From DASSSQ01 sp963839285 (GTDB lineage Bacteria; Actinomycetota; Thermoleophilia; Gaiellales; Gaiellaceae): DNA of 64,000 nt. The stretch is taken from NCBI GenBank assembly GCA_963839285.1, contig CAWIUN010000005.1:1-64000 (forward strand). The letters run 5' to 3'. Below are positions 46,849 through 56,100 of the stretch, piece by piece. Each line of letters opens with the position of its first letter. Position 1 is the first letter of the stretch. A model generated the notes under the pieces. It searched no databases, was not told where the DNA came from, and saw nothing but the letters and a program-made list of their open reading frames with translations. Made by a program: the position numbers and the translations under genes.

Positions 46849-47845
46849 ATGGCCTACGCGCTCCTCGCGGCCTCGTTCGCCGCGCTGCTCGGCGGGGCGA
46901 TCGTCTTCACCAACGCGGTCGAGTGGGCCGGGGCCCGGCTCGACCTCGGCCAGGGCGCCGTCGGCAGCATCCTGGCCGCGGTCGCGACCGCGCTGCCCGA
47001 GTCGGTGATCCCGGTGCTCGCGCTCGTGTCGGGGACGTCGAGCTCGCGGCAGGTCGCGATCGGGTCGATCATCGGCGCGCCGTTCATGCTCGCGACGATC
47101 GCGATGCTGCTCGTCGGGATCGCCGCCTTCGCCTACGCGGGCCGCCGCGAGCAGGGCCGGCAGCTCGACGCCCATCCCGAGACGGTGCGGCGCGACCTGC
47201 TCTTCTTCCTGCCCGCCTTCGCGGCCGCCTTCGCGCTCGGCTTCGGCACGCCGTTCTGGCTGCGGGCCGCGCTCGCGGGGACGCTCGTCGTCGCCTACGG
47301 GATCTACGTCTGGCGCAGCATCGCCGGCGGCGGCGAGGCCGAGGAGGAGGAGTCGCTCGACCGGCTCTACCTCGACCGCGGCCGCGAGGAGCCGCGCAAC
47401 CGGCGCGTCGGCCTGCAGCTTCTGCTCGGGATCGGGCTGATCGTCGGCGGCGCGCACGTCTTCGTCGACGAGGTCGTGACGATCTCCGACCGGCTCGGCG
47501 TGGCGCCGATCGTGCTCGCGCTCGTGCTGGCGCCGCTCGCGACCGAGCTGCCGGAGAAGCTCAACAGCTTCATCTGGGTGCGCGGCGGCTCCGACTCGCT
47601 GGCGATCGGGAACGTCACCGGCGCGATGGTGTTCCAGTCGACCGTGCCGGTCTCGATCGGCCTGCTCTTCACGCCCTGGGACCTGAGCCGCTACGGGCTC
47701 GTCGCCTGTGCGATCGCCCTCCTCGGCGGCACGCTCGCCTTCTGGGCCGTCTACCGGAGACGGTGCGCCTCCTGGCCCGCGATCGCCGCCTGGGGCGGCG
47801 CTCTTCGTCGGCTTCGTCGCCTGGATGGCGATCGCGGCGGCCTGA
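46849..47845 (+). CDS. Sodium/calcium exchanger-type cation antiporter (CaCA)
   Basis: About 331 aa, ten helices. Two inverted alpha-repeats are visible: ATALPESVIPVLALVSG with GSIIGAPFMLATIAML, and LAPLATELPEKLNSFIWVRG with GNVTGAMVFQSTVPVS (the Glu-Pro ion-site motifs). A base shift near 47,795 must be bridged to reach the natural end ALFVGFVAWMAIAAA at 47845; without it the frame reads into the next gene as a false fusion. No clear ribosome site. Probable Ca2+ or Na+ extrusion. Confidence 0.86.
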
Positions 47846-47934
47846 CGCTCGCCACAGCGGCTCGTGGGGAAGCCGGGCTGCGGATCCGGGAAGTCACGGA
47901 TGAGCCCCCGGCCCAGTCGGGTCAGGGTCCCAGG

Positions 47935-49263
47935 ATGGAGACGCTGCTCGAGCACCTCCACCGGCTGCCGCGCCCCCTGTCCCCGGCGGCGGTCGACGCC
48001 CTGGCCGACTCCCTCGGCCTCCGGCGAGGCGAGGTTGCCGAGTTCGTCTCCTTCTACTCGGCGTTCGGCGTCCCCCGGGACGCCGAGCGCGTCTGCACGG
48101 GGCCGCTCTGCGCCTGCCTGGGCGCCGAGCCGGGCCCGGGCGCGGTCAGGACGCCGTGCCTCGGCCACTGCGACCTGGCACCGGTGCGCCTCCGCGGCGA
48201 GACGGTCGAGCCGCCGCTCGTCCACCGGACGAACCTGGCGCTCGACGAGGTGCCCTTCGCGCCGATACCCGAGCCGGAGCGGGTGCTCGCCGAGCTCGAG
48301 GCGTCGGGCCTGCGCGGCTACGGCGGCGCCGGCTTCCCGACCGCGGCCAAGTGGCGCGCGGTGCTGGCCGAGCCGGGCCCGCGGGTCGTCGTCGTCAACG
48401 CCGACGAGGGCGAGCCCGGCACCTTCAAGGACCGCTACCTGCTGGAGCTGCGGCCGCGCCTCGTCGTCGAGGGCGCGCTCGTCGCGATGCGGACGCTCGG
48501 CGCCGAGGAGGGGATCGTCTACCTGCGCGAGGAGTACGCGGCCGCGCGGGAGCGGCTCGCCGCCGTGCTGCCGCCCGAGCTGCGGCTCGTCGTCGGCGGC
48601 GGCTCGTACGTCTGCGGCGAGGAGACGGCGCTGCTCGAGTCGCTCGAGGGCCGCCGCGGGATGCCCCGGCTGCGGCCGCCGTACCCGGCGACGCGGGGCC
48701 TGCACGGCCGGCCGACGCTCGTCCAGAACGTCGAGACGCTCGCCTGGGTCGCCGAGATCGTGCGCCGCGGCGGCGCCTGGTACGCCGACCGCGGCCGGCC
48801 CCGGCTCTGGTCGGTCTCCGGCTGCGTCGCCGAGCCCGGCTGCTACCAGGCTCCGGGCGAGGTGACCCCGCGGCAGCTGATCGACGACTACGCCGGCGGC
48901 GCGACCGAGGAGATCGGCGCCTTCGTCCCCGGCGGCGCCGCGGCCGGGCTGCTGCCGCCGTCCGAGCTCGACGCGCCGCTCCCGGGCGGCTCCGGCGCGC
49001 TGACCGTCTTCCCGGCGCGGATCCCCGTCCGGGAGATCCTGGAGCGGACGCTCGCGTTCTTCGCCGAGGAGTCGTGCCAGAAATGCACGCCGTGCCGGAT
49101 CGGCACGCGCGCGCTCCGCGAGGTCGCCGGCGGACGGCTGACGCTGCCGCGGCTCGACGACTGGCTCGACGTGATCGAGCAGGGCTCGGTCTGCGGGCTC
49201 GGCCAGAGCGCCCCGGTCCCGGTCCGCGACGTGCTCCGGCACTGGCCGGAGGCGCTCGCGTGA
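47935..49263 (+). CDS. Formate dehydrogenase beta subunit (NuoE-NuoF fusion)
   Basis: 442 aa. Residues 1-85 are NuoE-like with the [2Fe-2S] pattern CTGPLC...CLGHC. From about 120 NuoF-like: YGGAGFPTAAKW (FMN/NADH loop), VNADEGEPGTFKDR, CGEETALLESLEG and the [4Fe-4S] site SCQKCTPCRIGTRAL. This passes electrons from the molybdo-selenoprotein to NAD+. The ATG at 47935 is chosen; an apparent read-through from the antiporter is an indel artefact. The stop overlaps the alpha subunit start (GTGA), so both are translated together. Confidence 0.9.
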   Translation: METLLEHLHRLPRPLSPAAVDALADSLGLRRGEVAEFVSFYSAFGVPRDAERVCTGPLCACLGAEPGPGAVRTPCLGHCDLAPVRLRGETVEPPLVHRTNLALDEVPFAPIPEPERVLAELEASGLRGYGGAGFPTAAKWRAVLAEPGPRVVVVNADEGEPGTFKDRYLLELRPRLVVEGALVAMRTLGAEEGIVYLREEYAAARERLAAVLPPELRLVVGGGSYVCGEETALLESLEGRRGMPRLRPPYPATRGLHGRPTLVQNVETLAWVAEIVRRGGAWYADRGRPRLWSVSGCVAEPGCYQAPGEVTPRQLIDDYAGGATEEIGAFVPGGAAAGLLPPSELDAPLPGGSGALTVFPARIPVREILERTLAFFAEESCQKCTPCRIGTRALREVAGGRLTLPRLDDWLDVIEQGSVCGLGQSAPVPVRDVLRHWPEALA

Positions 49264-51902
49264 TCGAGCTGCGCGTCGACGGCGTCCCGGTCGCCGCCGA
49301 CGAGGGCGAGCTGCTCGTCCACGTGCTCGAGCGTGCCGGCAGGCCGGTGCCGACCCTCTGCCACGACGACCGCCTCGAGCCCTACGGCGGCTGCCGCGTC
49401 TGCCTGGTCGGGCTCGGCAACGGCCGCCCCGTCGCCGCCTGCGCCACGCGCGCCGCCGCCGGCATGGAGGTGACGACCGACCTGCCGCTGCGGCAGACCG
49501 TCCTCGAGCTGCTCGCGACCGAGCACCGCGAGGCCGCGGGCGGGCGGCCCGACGAGCTGCGCGAGCTCGGCGGCGAGGCGCCCTTCCTCTTCCCGGCGCG
49601 GCAGCCGTACGCCGACGACAACGCCTTCCTCGGCTTCGACCCGGACGCGTGCATCCTCTGCACGCGCTGCGTCCGCTACACGCGCGAGATCGCGGGGTGC
49701 GGCGCGCTCGTCCTCGCCGGCCGCGGCGACGAGGCCCGCGTCGAGCCGACGCGCGCGCTCTCGTTCCTCGAGACCGAGTGCGAGCTCTGCGGCGGCTGCA
49801 TCTCGGTCTGCCCGACCGGGGCGCTGTACGAGAAGAAGGCCGCGGGGGTGCCGGAGCGGGCGCTCGAGCAGGTGCGCACGACCTGCGCCTACTGCGGCGT
49901 CGGCTGCCAGCTCGACCTCGGCGTCGACCCGGAGACGCGGCGACTCGTCAAGGTCACCTCGCGACCGGAGTACGAGCCGAACCACGGCGACCTCTGCGTC
50001 AAGGGCCGCTTCGCCTACGACTTCGTCCACTCGCCCGACCGGCTGACGACCCCGCTCGTGCGCGGCGCCGACGGCGAGCTGCACGAGGCGAGCTGGGACG
50101 AGGCGCTCGCCGCGGCCGCGGGCGGGCTCGGCGGCGTCCGCGACCGGCACGGCGCGCAGGCCGTCGGCGTCATCTCCTCGGCCCGGCTGACCGTCGAGGA
50201 GAACTACCTGATCCAGAAGCTCGCGCGGGCGGTGATCGGCACCAACTCCGTCCACTCGTGCGAGGGCACCTGACACGCTCCGACCCTCTACGGCCTGGTC
50301 AGGTCGTTCGGCAGAGGCGCGAGCACCAACTCGATCGGCGAGATCGCCGGCACCAGGTTCCTGTTCGCGATCGGCTCGAACACGACCGAGGCGCACCCGG
50401 TGATCGGGATGCGGATCAAGCAGGCCGTGCGCGCCGGGGCGACGCTGGTCGTCGCCGACCCGCGCCGGATCTGGCTGACGAAGATCGCGAAGCGGCACCT
50501 GCAGCTCCGCCCCGGCACCGACGTCTGGCTGCTGAACGCGATGCTGCACGTGATCTTCGCGGAGGGGCTCGCCGACGAGGAGTTCGTCGCGGCGAAGACG
50601 GAGGGGGTCGAGGCCGTGCGCGCCGCGGTCGCCGACGCGACCCCGGAGGAGGCCGAGCGCGTCACCGGCGTCCCCGCGGAGGCGATCCGGGCCACGGCCC
50701 GCGAGTACGCGGCCGAGCCGAGCGCGACGATCTTCTACACGCTCGGGATCACCGAGCACGCGGTCGGCGTCGACAACGTCTGGGCGCTCGCGAACCTCGT
50801 GCTCGCGACGGGCCACCTCGGCCGCCCGCACGCCGGCCTGATGGCGCTGCGCGGCCAGAACAACGTCCAGGGCGGCGCCGACGCGGGCGCCAACCCCGCG
50901 CTACCTGCCCGGCTACGCCGCGGTCGACGCGCCGGAGCACCGCGAGCGCTTCGCGGCCGCCTGGGGCGCGCCCGTGCCGGAGGAGCCGGGCCTGCGGATC
51001 GACGAGATCGTCCACGGGCTCGGCGACACGGTCCGCGCGCTCTACCTCGTCGGCGAGGATCCCGCGACGACCGACCCGAACGCGCACCGCGTCGAGGCGG
51101 GGCTCGAGGCGCTCGACTTCCTCGTCGTCCAGGACATCTTCCTGAACGAGGCCGCGGCGCGGCACGCCGACGTCGTCCTGCCGGCGGCGAGCTTCGCCGA
51201 GAAGGACGGCGTCTTCACGAACACCGAGCGGCGCGTCTCGCGCGTGCGGGCCGCGGTGCCGCCGCCGGGCGAGGCGCGGCCGGACTGGCGGATCACGACC
51301 TCGAGCTCGCGCGCGCGCTCGGCGCCGACTGGGACTACGCGGGCGCCGAGCAGGTCTGGGACGAGTTCGCCGACCTGGCGCCGATGTGGGCCGGCATCCG
51401 CTACGACCGGCTCGAGGGCGACGGCATCCAGTGGCCGTGCCCCGACCGCGACCACCCCGGCACGCCCGTCCTGCACGTCGACGGGCCCGCGCGCGGCCGC
51501 GGCCGCTTCCAGCCCGTCGCCTACGAGCCGCCCGTCGAGCGGCCGGACGCGCGCTACCCGCTCGTCCTCTCGACCGGGCGCACGCTCTACCACTACAACG
51601 GCGGCTCGATGACCCGGCGCGAGGCCGGGCTCGACCGCAGGCAGCCGGAGGCCTTCGTCGAGCTGAACGCGGCCGACGCGGCCGCGATCGGCGTCGGCGA
51701 CGGCGAGCGCGTCCGGGTCGCGAGCCGCCGCGGCGAGCTCGAGGCCGTCGCCCGCGTCGGCGACCGCGTCCCCGCCGGCGTCGCCTGGCTGCCGCTCCAC
51801 TTCGCCGAGGCCGCCGCGAACTGGCTGACGAACGACGCCGTCGACCCGCGCACGGGGACGCCCGAGTACAAGGCCTGCGCGGTGCGGGTCGATCCGGCCT
51901 AG
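49260..51902 (+). CDS. Formate dehydrogenase alpha subunit, probable selenoprotein (UGA = Sec338)
   Basis: About 880 aa. N-terminal [2Fe-2S] domain (GGCRVC), then two [4Fe-4S] motifs (CILCTRCVRYTREIAGC and CELCGGCISVCPTGALYE). The [4Fe-4S]/Mo-MGD catalytic domain starts TTCAYCGVGCQLDL. An in-frame UGA at 50271-50273 lies in CEGT-U-HAPTLYGLV, exactly the Sec/Cys position of FdhF-type enzymes (CARV-U-HGPSVAGL); the same frame continues without another stop. A possible SECIS hairpin follows. Two base shifts (about 50,895 and 51,295) interrupt the rest. MALRGQNNVQGG and MTRREAG blocks are typical. Oxidises formate to CO2. Confidence 0.93.
50271..50306 (+). promoter_or_regulatory. UGA codon and candidate bacterial SECIS element
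   Basis: After the UGA (50271-50273), CGACC (50281-50285) can pair with GGTCG (50302-50306), enclosing a GG-containing loop. The stem begins 7 nt after the UGA, in the usual bacterial range. The segment uses AGG and AGA codons, which neighbours avoid, suggesting RNA constraint. The fold needs computation. Confidence 0.6.
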
Positions 51903-53087
51903 ACGACGCCGAGCTCGCGGCCGACCCGGACGAAGGCCTCGAACGCGGTGTCGAGGTGCTCGTCGGTCAGCGCCGCGGACATCTGCACGCGCACGCGCGC
52001 CGTGCCCTCCGGCACGACCGGGTAGCCGAAGCCGGTCACGAAGACGCCCTGCTCGAGCAGGCGCTCGCTGAAGCGGATCGCGAAGGCGGTCTCGCCGACG
52101 ACGATCGGCACGATCGCGGACTCGCCGGGGATCGGGCGGAAGCCGGCGCCCTCGAGCCGCGCGCGGAACGACCGCGTCGCCTCGTGCAGCCGCGAGACGA
52201 GGTCGGGGCGCCGCCGCAGCACCGCCAGCGCCTCGCGCGCGGAGCAGGCGACCGTCGGCGGCAGCGCGTTCGAGAAGAGCTGCGGCCGCGACCGCTGCGC
52301 GAGCACCTCGCAGACCTCGCGCGAGGCGGCGACGAAGCCGCCGGCCGCGCCGCCGAGCGCCTTGCCGAGCGTCGAGGTGATCACGTCGACCTCGCCGAGG
52401 AGGCCGTAGTGCTCCGCGATCCCGCGTCCCGTCTCGCCCATCACCCCGGTGCCGTGCGAGTCGTCGACGAGCACCGTCGCGCCGAACTCCCGCGCCAGCG
52501 CGACGATCTCCGGCAGCGGCGCCAGGTCGCCCTCCATCGAGAAGACGCCGTCGGTGACGACGAGCTTCCGCTGCTCCGGCGCCGCAGGCGGCCAGCTCGT
52601 CCCGGAGCGCGGCGGTGTCCGCGTGCGGGTAGATCACCTTCCGCAGCGGCTTCGCGAGCCGCATCGCGTCGACGATCGAGGCGTGGTTGAGCTCGTCCGA
52701 GAGCAGCACCGTCTCCGGGTCGCAGAGCGCCGGGATCACCGCCTCGTTCGCGTTCCAGCAGGAGACGTAGGTCAGCGCCGCCTCGGTGCCGACGAACTCG
52801 GCCAGGTCGCGCTCCAGCTCCAGGTGGGGCTCGAAGGTGCCGCAGATGAAGCGCACCGACGCCGTTCCCGCCCCGTAGCGGCGCAGCCCCTCGATCCCGG
52901 CCTCGACCACCTCGGGCCGGTCGGCGAGGCCGAGGTAGTTGTTCGACGAGAGCACGAGCACCGGCCCGCGGCCCTCCATCTCGACCACGGGGCCCTGCGG
53001 CGAGCGGAGGACGTTGAAGCGCTTCAGCGTCCCCGCCTCGCGCAGCCCGTCGAGCTCGGCGGCGAGCGCGCGGTCGAGCACGCTCAC
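51899..53087 (-). CDS. kbl: 2-amino-3-ketobutyrate CoA ligase (glycine C-acetyltransferase)
   Basis: About 395 aa with one base shift near 52,585. PLP type-I fold: SSNNYLGLADRPEVVEAGIE, GTASVRFICGTFEPHLELER, SDELNHASIVDAMRLAK, then second-frame VDDSHGTGVMGETGRG and ITSTLGKALGGAAGG (PLP-Lys). It splits 2-amino-3-ketobutyrate with CoA into glycine and acetyl-CoA. The start GTG at 53087 overlaps the tdh stop (GTGA). The pair degrades threonine. Its TAG shares CTAG with the convergent formate dehydrogenase stop. Confidence 0.92.
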
Positions 53088-54199
53088 CCGTGCCTCCACG
53101 AGCCCGGCACCGCGACCTCGACCGGCTCGGCCGCCCGGGGCAGCAGCGGCTCGGCGCGGCCGTTCGGGAACAGCACCACCTTGCACGCCTCGCCGGCGCC
53201 GAGCAGCTCGAAGGCCTCGCCGAAGCGCTCGAGCGGCAGCTCCTCGGTGATCAGCGGGCGCAGGTCGACGACGCCGCTCTCGAGCAGCCAGCGGGTCTTG
53301 TACCAGGTGGCGAAGATCCGCCTGCCGGAGATCGCGAGCACGTCGAGGTTCTTGAAGATCAGGGCCTCGGCGACGTCGATCTCGACCGGGCGCGAGGGGA
53401 TCCCGAAGAGGACGACCCGGCCGCCGTTGCGGGCGATGCGGAAGGCGTCGGCGATCGCGGACGGCGCGCCGGACATCTCGAAGACGACGTCGAACCCGAG
53501 CCCCTCGTGGTGCTCGCGGAACCACTCGGCGGTGTGGCCGTTCGTCGCGTCGACGTCGACCACGTGCGTCGCGCCCATCTCGCGCGCGAGGCCGAGCCGG
53601 AACGGGTGCCGGTCGGCGGCGACGACGACGGCCGCGCCCGACGCGCGCGCGATCGCGATCGTGAAGAGGCCGACGGGCCCGCAGCCGAGCACCGCCACCG
53701 AGCGGCCGGCGAGGTCCTGCTCGCTCGTCGCGAAGACGGCGTTGCCGAACGGCTCCTGCAGCGTCGCCAGCTCGGGCGGCAGCTTCGCGCGGTCGTTCTG
53801 CCAGACGACCGACTCCGGCACGACGACGTACTGCGCGAAGGCCCCGTCGCGCTCGACGCCGAGGATCTGCGTCCGCTCGCACATGTGCGCGTTGCCGGTG
53901 CGGCAGTGGAAGCACATGCCGCAGGTGACGTGGCTCTCGGCCGAGACGTAGTCGCCGACCGCGACGTGGCGGACGGCCGCGCCGGTCTCGACGACCGTGC
54001 CCGCGAACTCGTGCCCGAGCGTCAGCGGCGGCCGGATCCGCTGCCTGGCCCAGTCGTCCCAGCCGTGGATGTGGAGGTCGGTGCCGCAGACGGACGCCGC
54101 CTCGACCCAGACGAGCACCTCGTCGTCGCCGGGGCGGGGCACCGGCACCTCGTCGAGGACGAGCCCCGGCTCCGGGGCGAGCTTGCGCACGGCGAGCAT
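53084..54199 (-). CDS. tdh: L-threonine 3-dehydrogenase (zinc-dependent)
   Basis: 371 aa, MDR family. Catalytic zinc ligands: VCGTDLHIHGWDDWAR (Cys) and LGHEFAG (His-Glu). Structural zinc: CGMCFHCRTGNAHMC, four Cys. NAD site: VAVLGCGPVGLFTIAIA. The GWDDWA and AISGRRIFATWYK segments are typical of threonine dehydrogenase rather than other alcohol dehydrogenases. The ATG at 54199 is chosen over upstream starts. Transcribed with kbl. Confidence 0.93.
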   Translation of the reverse strand: MLAVRKLAPEPGLVLDEVPVPRPGDDEVLVWVEAASVCGTDLHIHGWDDWARQRIRPPLTLGHEFAGTVVETGAAVRHVAVGDYVSAESHVTCGMCFHCRTGNAHMCERTQILGVERDGAFAQYVVVPESVVWQNDRAKLPPELATLQEPFGNAVFATSEQDLAGRSVAVLGCGPVGLFTIAIARASGAAVVVAADRHPFRLGLAREMGATHVVDVDATNGHTAEWFREHHEGLGFDVVFEMSGAPSAIADAFRIARNGGRVVLFGIPSRPVEIDVAEALIFKNLDVLAISGRRIFATWYKTRWLLESGVVDLRPLITEELPLERFGEAFELLGAGEACKVVLFPNGRAEPLLPRAAEPVEVAVPGSWRHG

Positions 54200-54327
54200 C
54201 GTCTCCACGCCGTCAGGATCGGGCGGCGGCGGCCGCGCGTCGTCGGAGCCGCCGCGGAACGGCCGTGCGGCCAACTACGGACGGAGGATCCCCCGGAATG
54301 AGGAGGCGGCGCAGCAGGGGCGTCAGC

Positions 54328-54360
54328 TATCCTTAACGGTGTTAATTATGAAGACCGTTA
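54328..54360. promoter_or_regulatory. MarR operator/promoter
   Basis: Two nested inverted repeats: TAACGGT (54334-54340) with ACCGTTA (54354-54360), and TTAAC-GGT-GTTAA (54333-54345). They flank or overlap the start codon at 54348; TATCCT at 54328-54333 may be the -10. No Shine-Dalgarno precedes the ATG. Fits tight self-repression. Confidence 0.65.
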
Positions 54361-54782
54361 CAGATCCCGTACAGATCGCGAACGAGCTCCGCCCCGTCCT
54401 CCTGCGCATCGCGCGGGAGCTGCGGCACGAGGCGAGCGACCTCGGCGTCACCGGCGGCCAGATCTCGCTGCTCCACCAGATCTCGCGCAACCGCGGGATC
54501 GGCACCTGCGACCTCGCCGAGCTCGAGGGCGTCTCGGCGCCGCGGATCTCGAAGGCGGTCGACACGCTGGTCGTCGCCGGCCTCGTCGCCCGCAGCCGCG
54601 GCGCCGACCGCCGGCGGGTCGGCTTCGAGATCTCCGACGAGGGCCGCCGCATCCTCGGGCTCGTCCGCAAGCGCCGCACCGCCTGGCTCGCGGCGCGCCT
54701 GACCGGGCTCGAGCCCGACGAGCTGGAGCTGGTCGAGGCCGCGCTCGAGCCGCTGGCGAAGCTGCTGGAGGCCGAGGAGTGA
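54348..54782 (+). CDS. MarR-family regulator
   Basis: 144 aa. Winged helix: GVTGGQISLLHQISRN, CDLAELEGVSAPRISKAVDT (recognition helix region), then the wing RGADRRRVGFEISDEGR. Helices at both ends form the dimer. The ATG at 54348 lies inside the inverted repeat, so it likely represses its own gene and the overlapping MFS gene. The stop overlaps the MFS GTG (GTGA). Confidence 0.93.
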   Translation: MKTVTDPVQIANELRPVLLRIARELRHEASDLGVTGGQISLLHQISRNRGIGTCDLAELEGVSAPRISKAVDTLVVAGLVARSRGADRRRVGFEISDEGRRILGLVRKRRTAWLAARLTGLEPDELELVEAALEPLAKLLEAEE

Positions 54783-56050
54783 ACCTCGCGCGCAGGATCG
54801 GCGGCCGCACCTTCGCGAGCCTGCGGCGCCACCGCAACTACCGCCTCTTCTTCTACGGCCAGGTCGTCTCGGTCAGCGGCACCTGGATGCAGAACATCGC
54901 CATGTACTGGCTCGTGCTCTCGCTGACCCACTCGCCGATCGCGATCGCGCTGCTCTCGATCGCCCGCTTCGGCCCCTTCACCCTCTTCGCGCTCTTCGCG
55001 GGCGTGATCGCCGACCGGCTCGACAACCGCAAGACGGTGATGCTGACGCAGTCGACGCAGATGGTGCTGGCCGGCGCGCTGACCGTGCTCGCCGCGACCG
55101 GGCTGATCCAGGCCTGGCACGTCGACGTGATCGCGTTCCTCGGCGGCACCGTCCTCGTCCTCGACGCGCCCGCGCGCCAGGGGCTGACCTTCCAGATGGT
55201 CGGCCGCGACGAGCTGCCGAACGCGGTCGCGCTCAACTCGACCCTCTTCAACACGGGCCGGGTCGCCGGCCCGGCGCTCGCGGGCGCGGTGATCGGCGCC
55301 GCCGGCGTCACCTGGTGCTTCGCCGCCAACACCGTCAGCTTCCTCGCCGTGCTCGCCTGCCTGGCGCTGATGCGCACCTCCGAGATGTTCCCGCTCGCCC
55401 GCAGGGGCCGCCCGACGATCTGGCGCGGCACCCGCGAGGGCCTCGCGTTCGCCCGGCGCTCGCCGCGGATCATGGCGATCCTCGGGACGACGAGCGTCTT
55501 CGCGACGCTGCTCTTCAACTTCAACATCCTGCTGCCGGTGCTCGCGAAGCAGACCCTGCACCAGGGCCCCGCCGTCTTCGGGCTGATCATGTCCGCCTTC
55601 GGCGCGGGCGCCCTCGTCGGCGCCCTCGGCACGGCCGCGGTCGGCCGCGCCAGCTGGAGCATCGCCGCCCTCGGCGCCACCGCCTTCGCCTTCAGCGAGC
55701 TCCTGCTGGCGCCGCTCCGCAGCGTCTGGCTCGTCGCGGCGCTGCTCTTCGTGATCGGGATCTTCTTCACCGTCTACACCTCGAACGCGAACGCGACGCT
55801 GCAGCTCGAGACGCCCGACCACCTGCGCGGGCGCGTCCTCGGCCTCTACTACTACGCCTGGAACGGCCTCGCCCCGCTCGGCGCCCTCGCCGTCGGCTGG
55901 CTGCTCGACGTCGGCGGCACCGAGCTCGCCTTCCTGACGATCGGCGCGACGGGGCTCGCCGCCGTCGCGGCAGCCGTCGCCTACCTCCGCCGCGAGCAGG
56001 GCGTGCCGCTGCGGACGTGGCCGGCGGTGCTGCCCTCCCGCGCCCGCTGA
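54779..56050 (+). CDS. MFS exporter, EntS/MefA-like (MFS_3)
   Basis: 423 aa, 12 helices. Begins with RRHRNYRLFFYGQVVSVSGT typical of the group, motif A-like FAGVIADRLDNRKTVMLTQ, and LDAPARQGLTFQMVGRDELP with NTGRVAGPALAGAVIG in helix 5. Members export siderophores, macrolides or unknown small molecules. Translationally coupled to the MarR gene, whose ligand is probably the exported substrate. Confidence 0.92.
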   Translation: MNLARRIGGRTFASLRRHRNYRLFFYGQVVSVSGTWMQNIAMYWLVLSLTHSPIAIALLSIARFGPFTLFALFAGVIADRLDNRKTVMLTQSTQMVLAGALTVLAATGLIQAWHVDVIAFLGGTVLVLDAPARQGLTFQMVGRDELPNAVALNSTLFNTGRVAGPALAGAVIGAAGVTWCFAANTVSFLAVLACLALMRTSEMFPLARRGRPTIWRGTREGLAFARRSPRIMAILGTTSVFATLLFNFNILLPVLAKQTLHQGPAVFGLIMSAFGAGALVGALGTAAVGRASWSIAALGATAFAFSELLLAPLRSVWLVAALLFVIGIFFTVYTSNANATLQLETPDHLRGRVLGLYYYAWNGLAPLGALAVGWLLDVGGTELAFLTIGATGLAAVAAAVAYLRREQGVPLRTWPAVLPSRAR

Positions 56051-56088
56051 CCGCGCATCCAGGGCGCTCGTCTCCACCGACGCCGGAG

Positions 56089-56094
56089 TAGGGT
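56089..56094 (+). promoter_or_regulatory. -10-like TAGGGT, leaderless promoter
   Basis: TAGGGT ends 6 nt before the GTG at 56101. Confidence 0.5.
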
Positions 56095-56100
56095 TGGCCG

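Noticed and set aside
46849..49263. Single 804-residue fusion of cation antiporter and formate dehydrogenase beta subunit
   Set aside because: The natural antiporter end (ALFVGFVAWMAIAAA, stop 47845) is in another frame and FdhB has its own ATG at 47935; a single-base shift explains the join.
50274..50399. Frameshift or nonsense mutation in formate dehydrogenase alpha
   Set aside because: The frame is unchanged after the UGA and the residue column is the known Sec/Cys site, so recoding is the better explanation.
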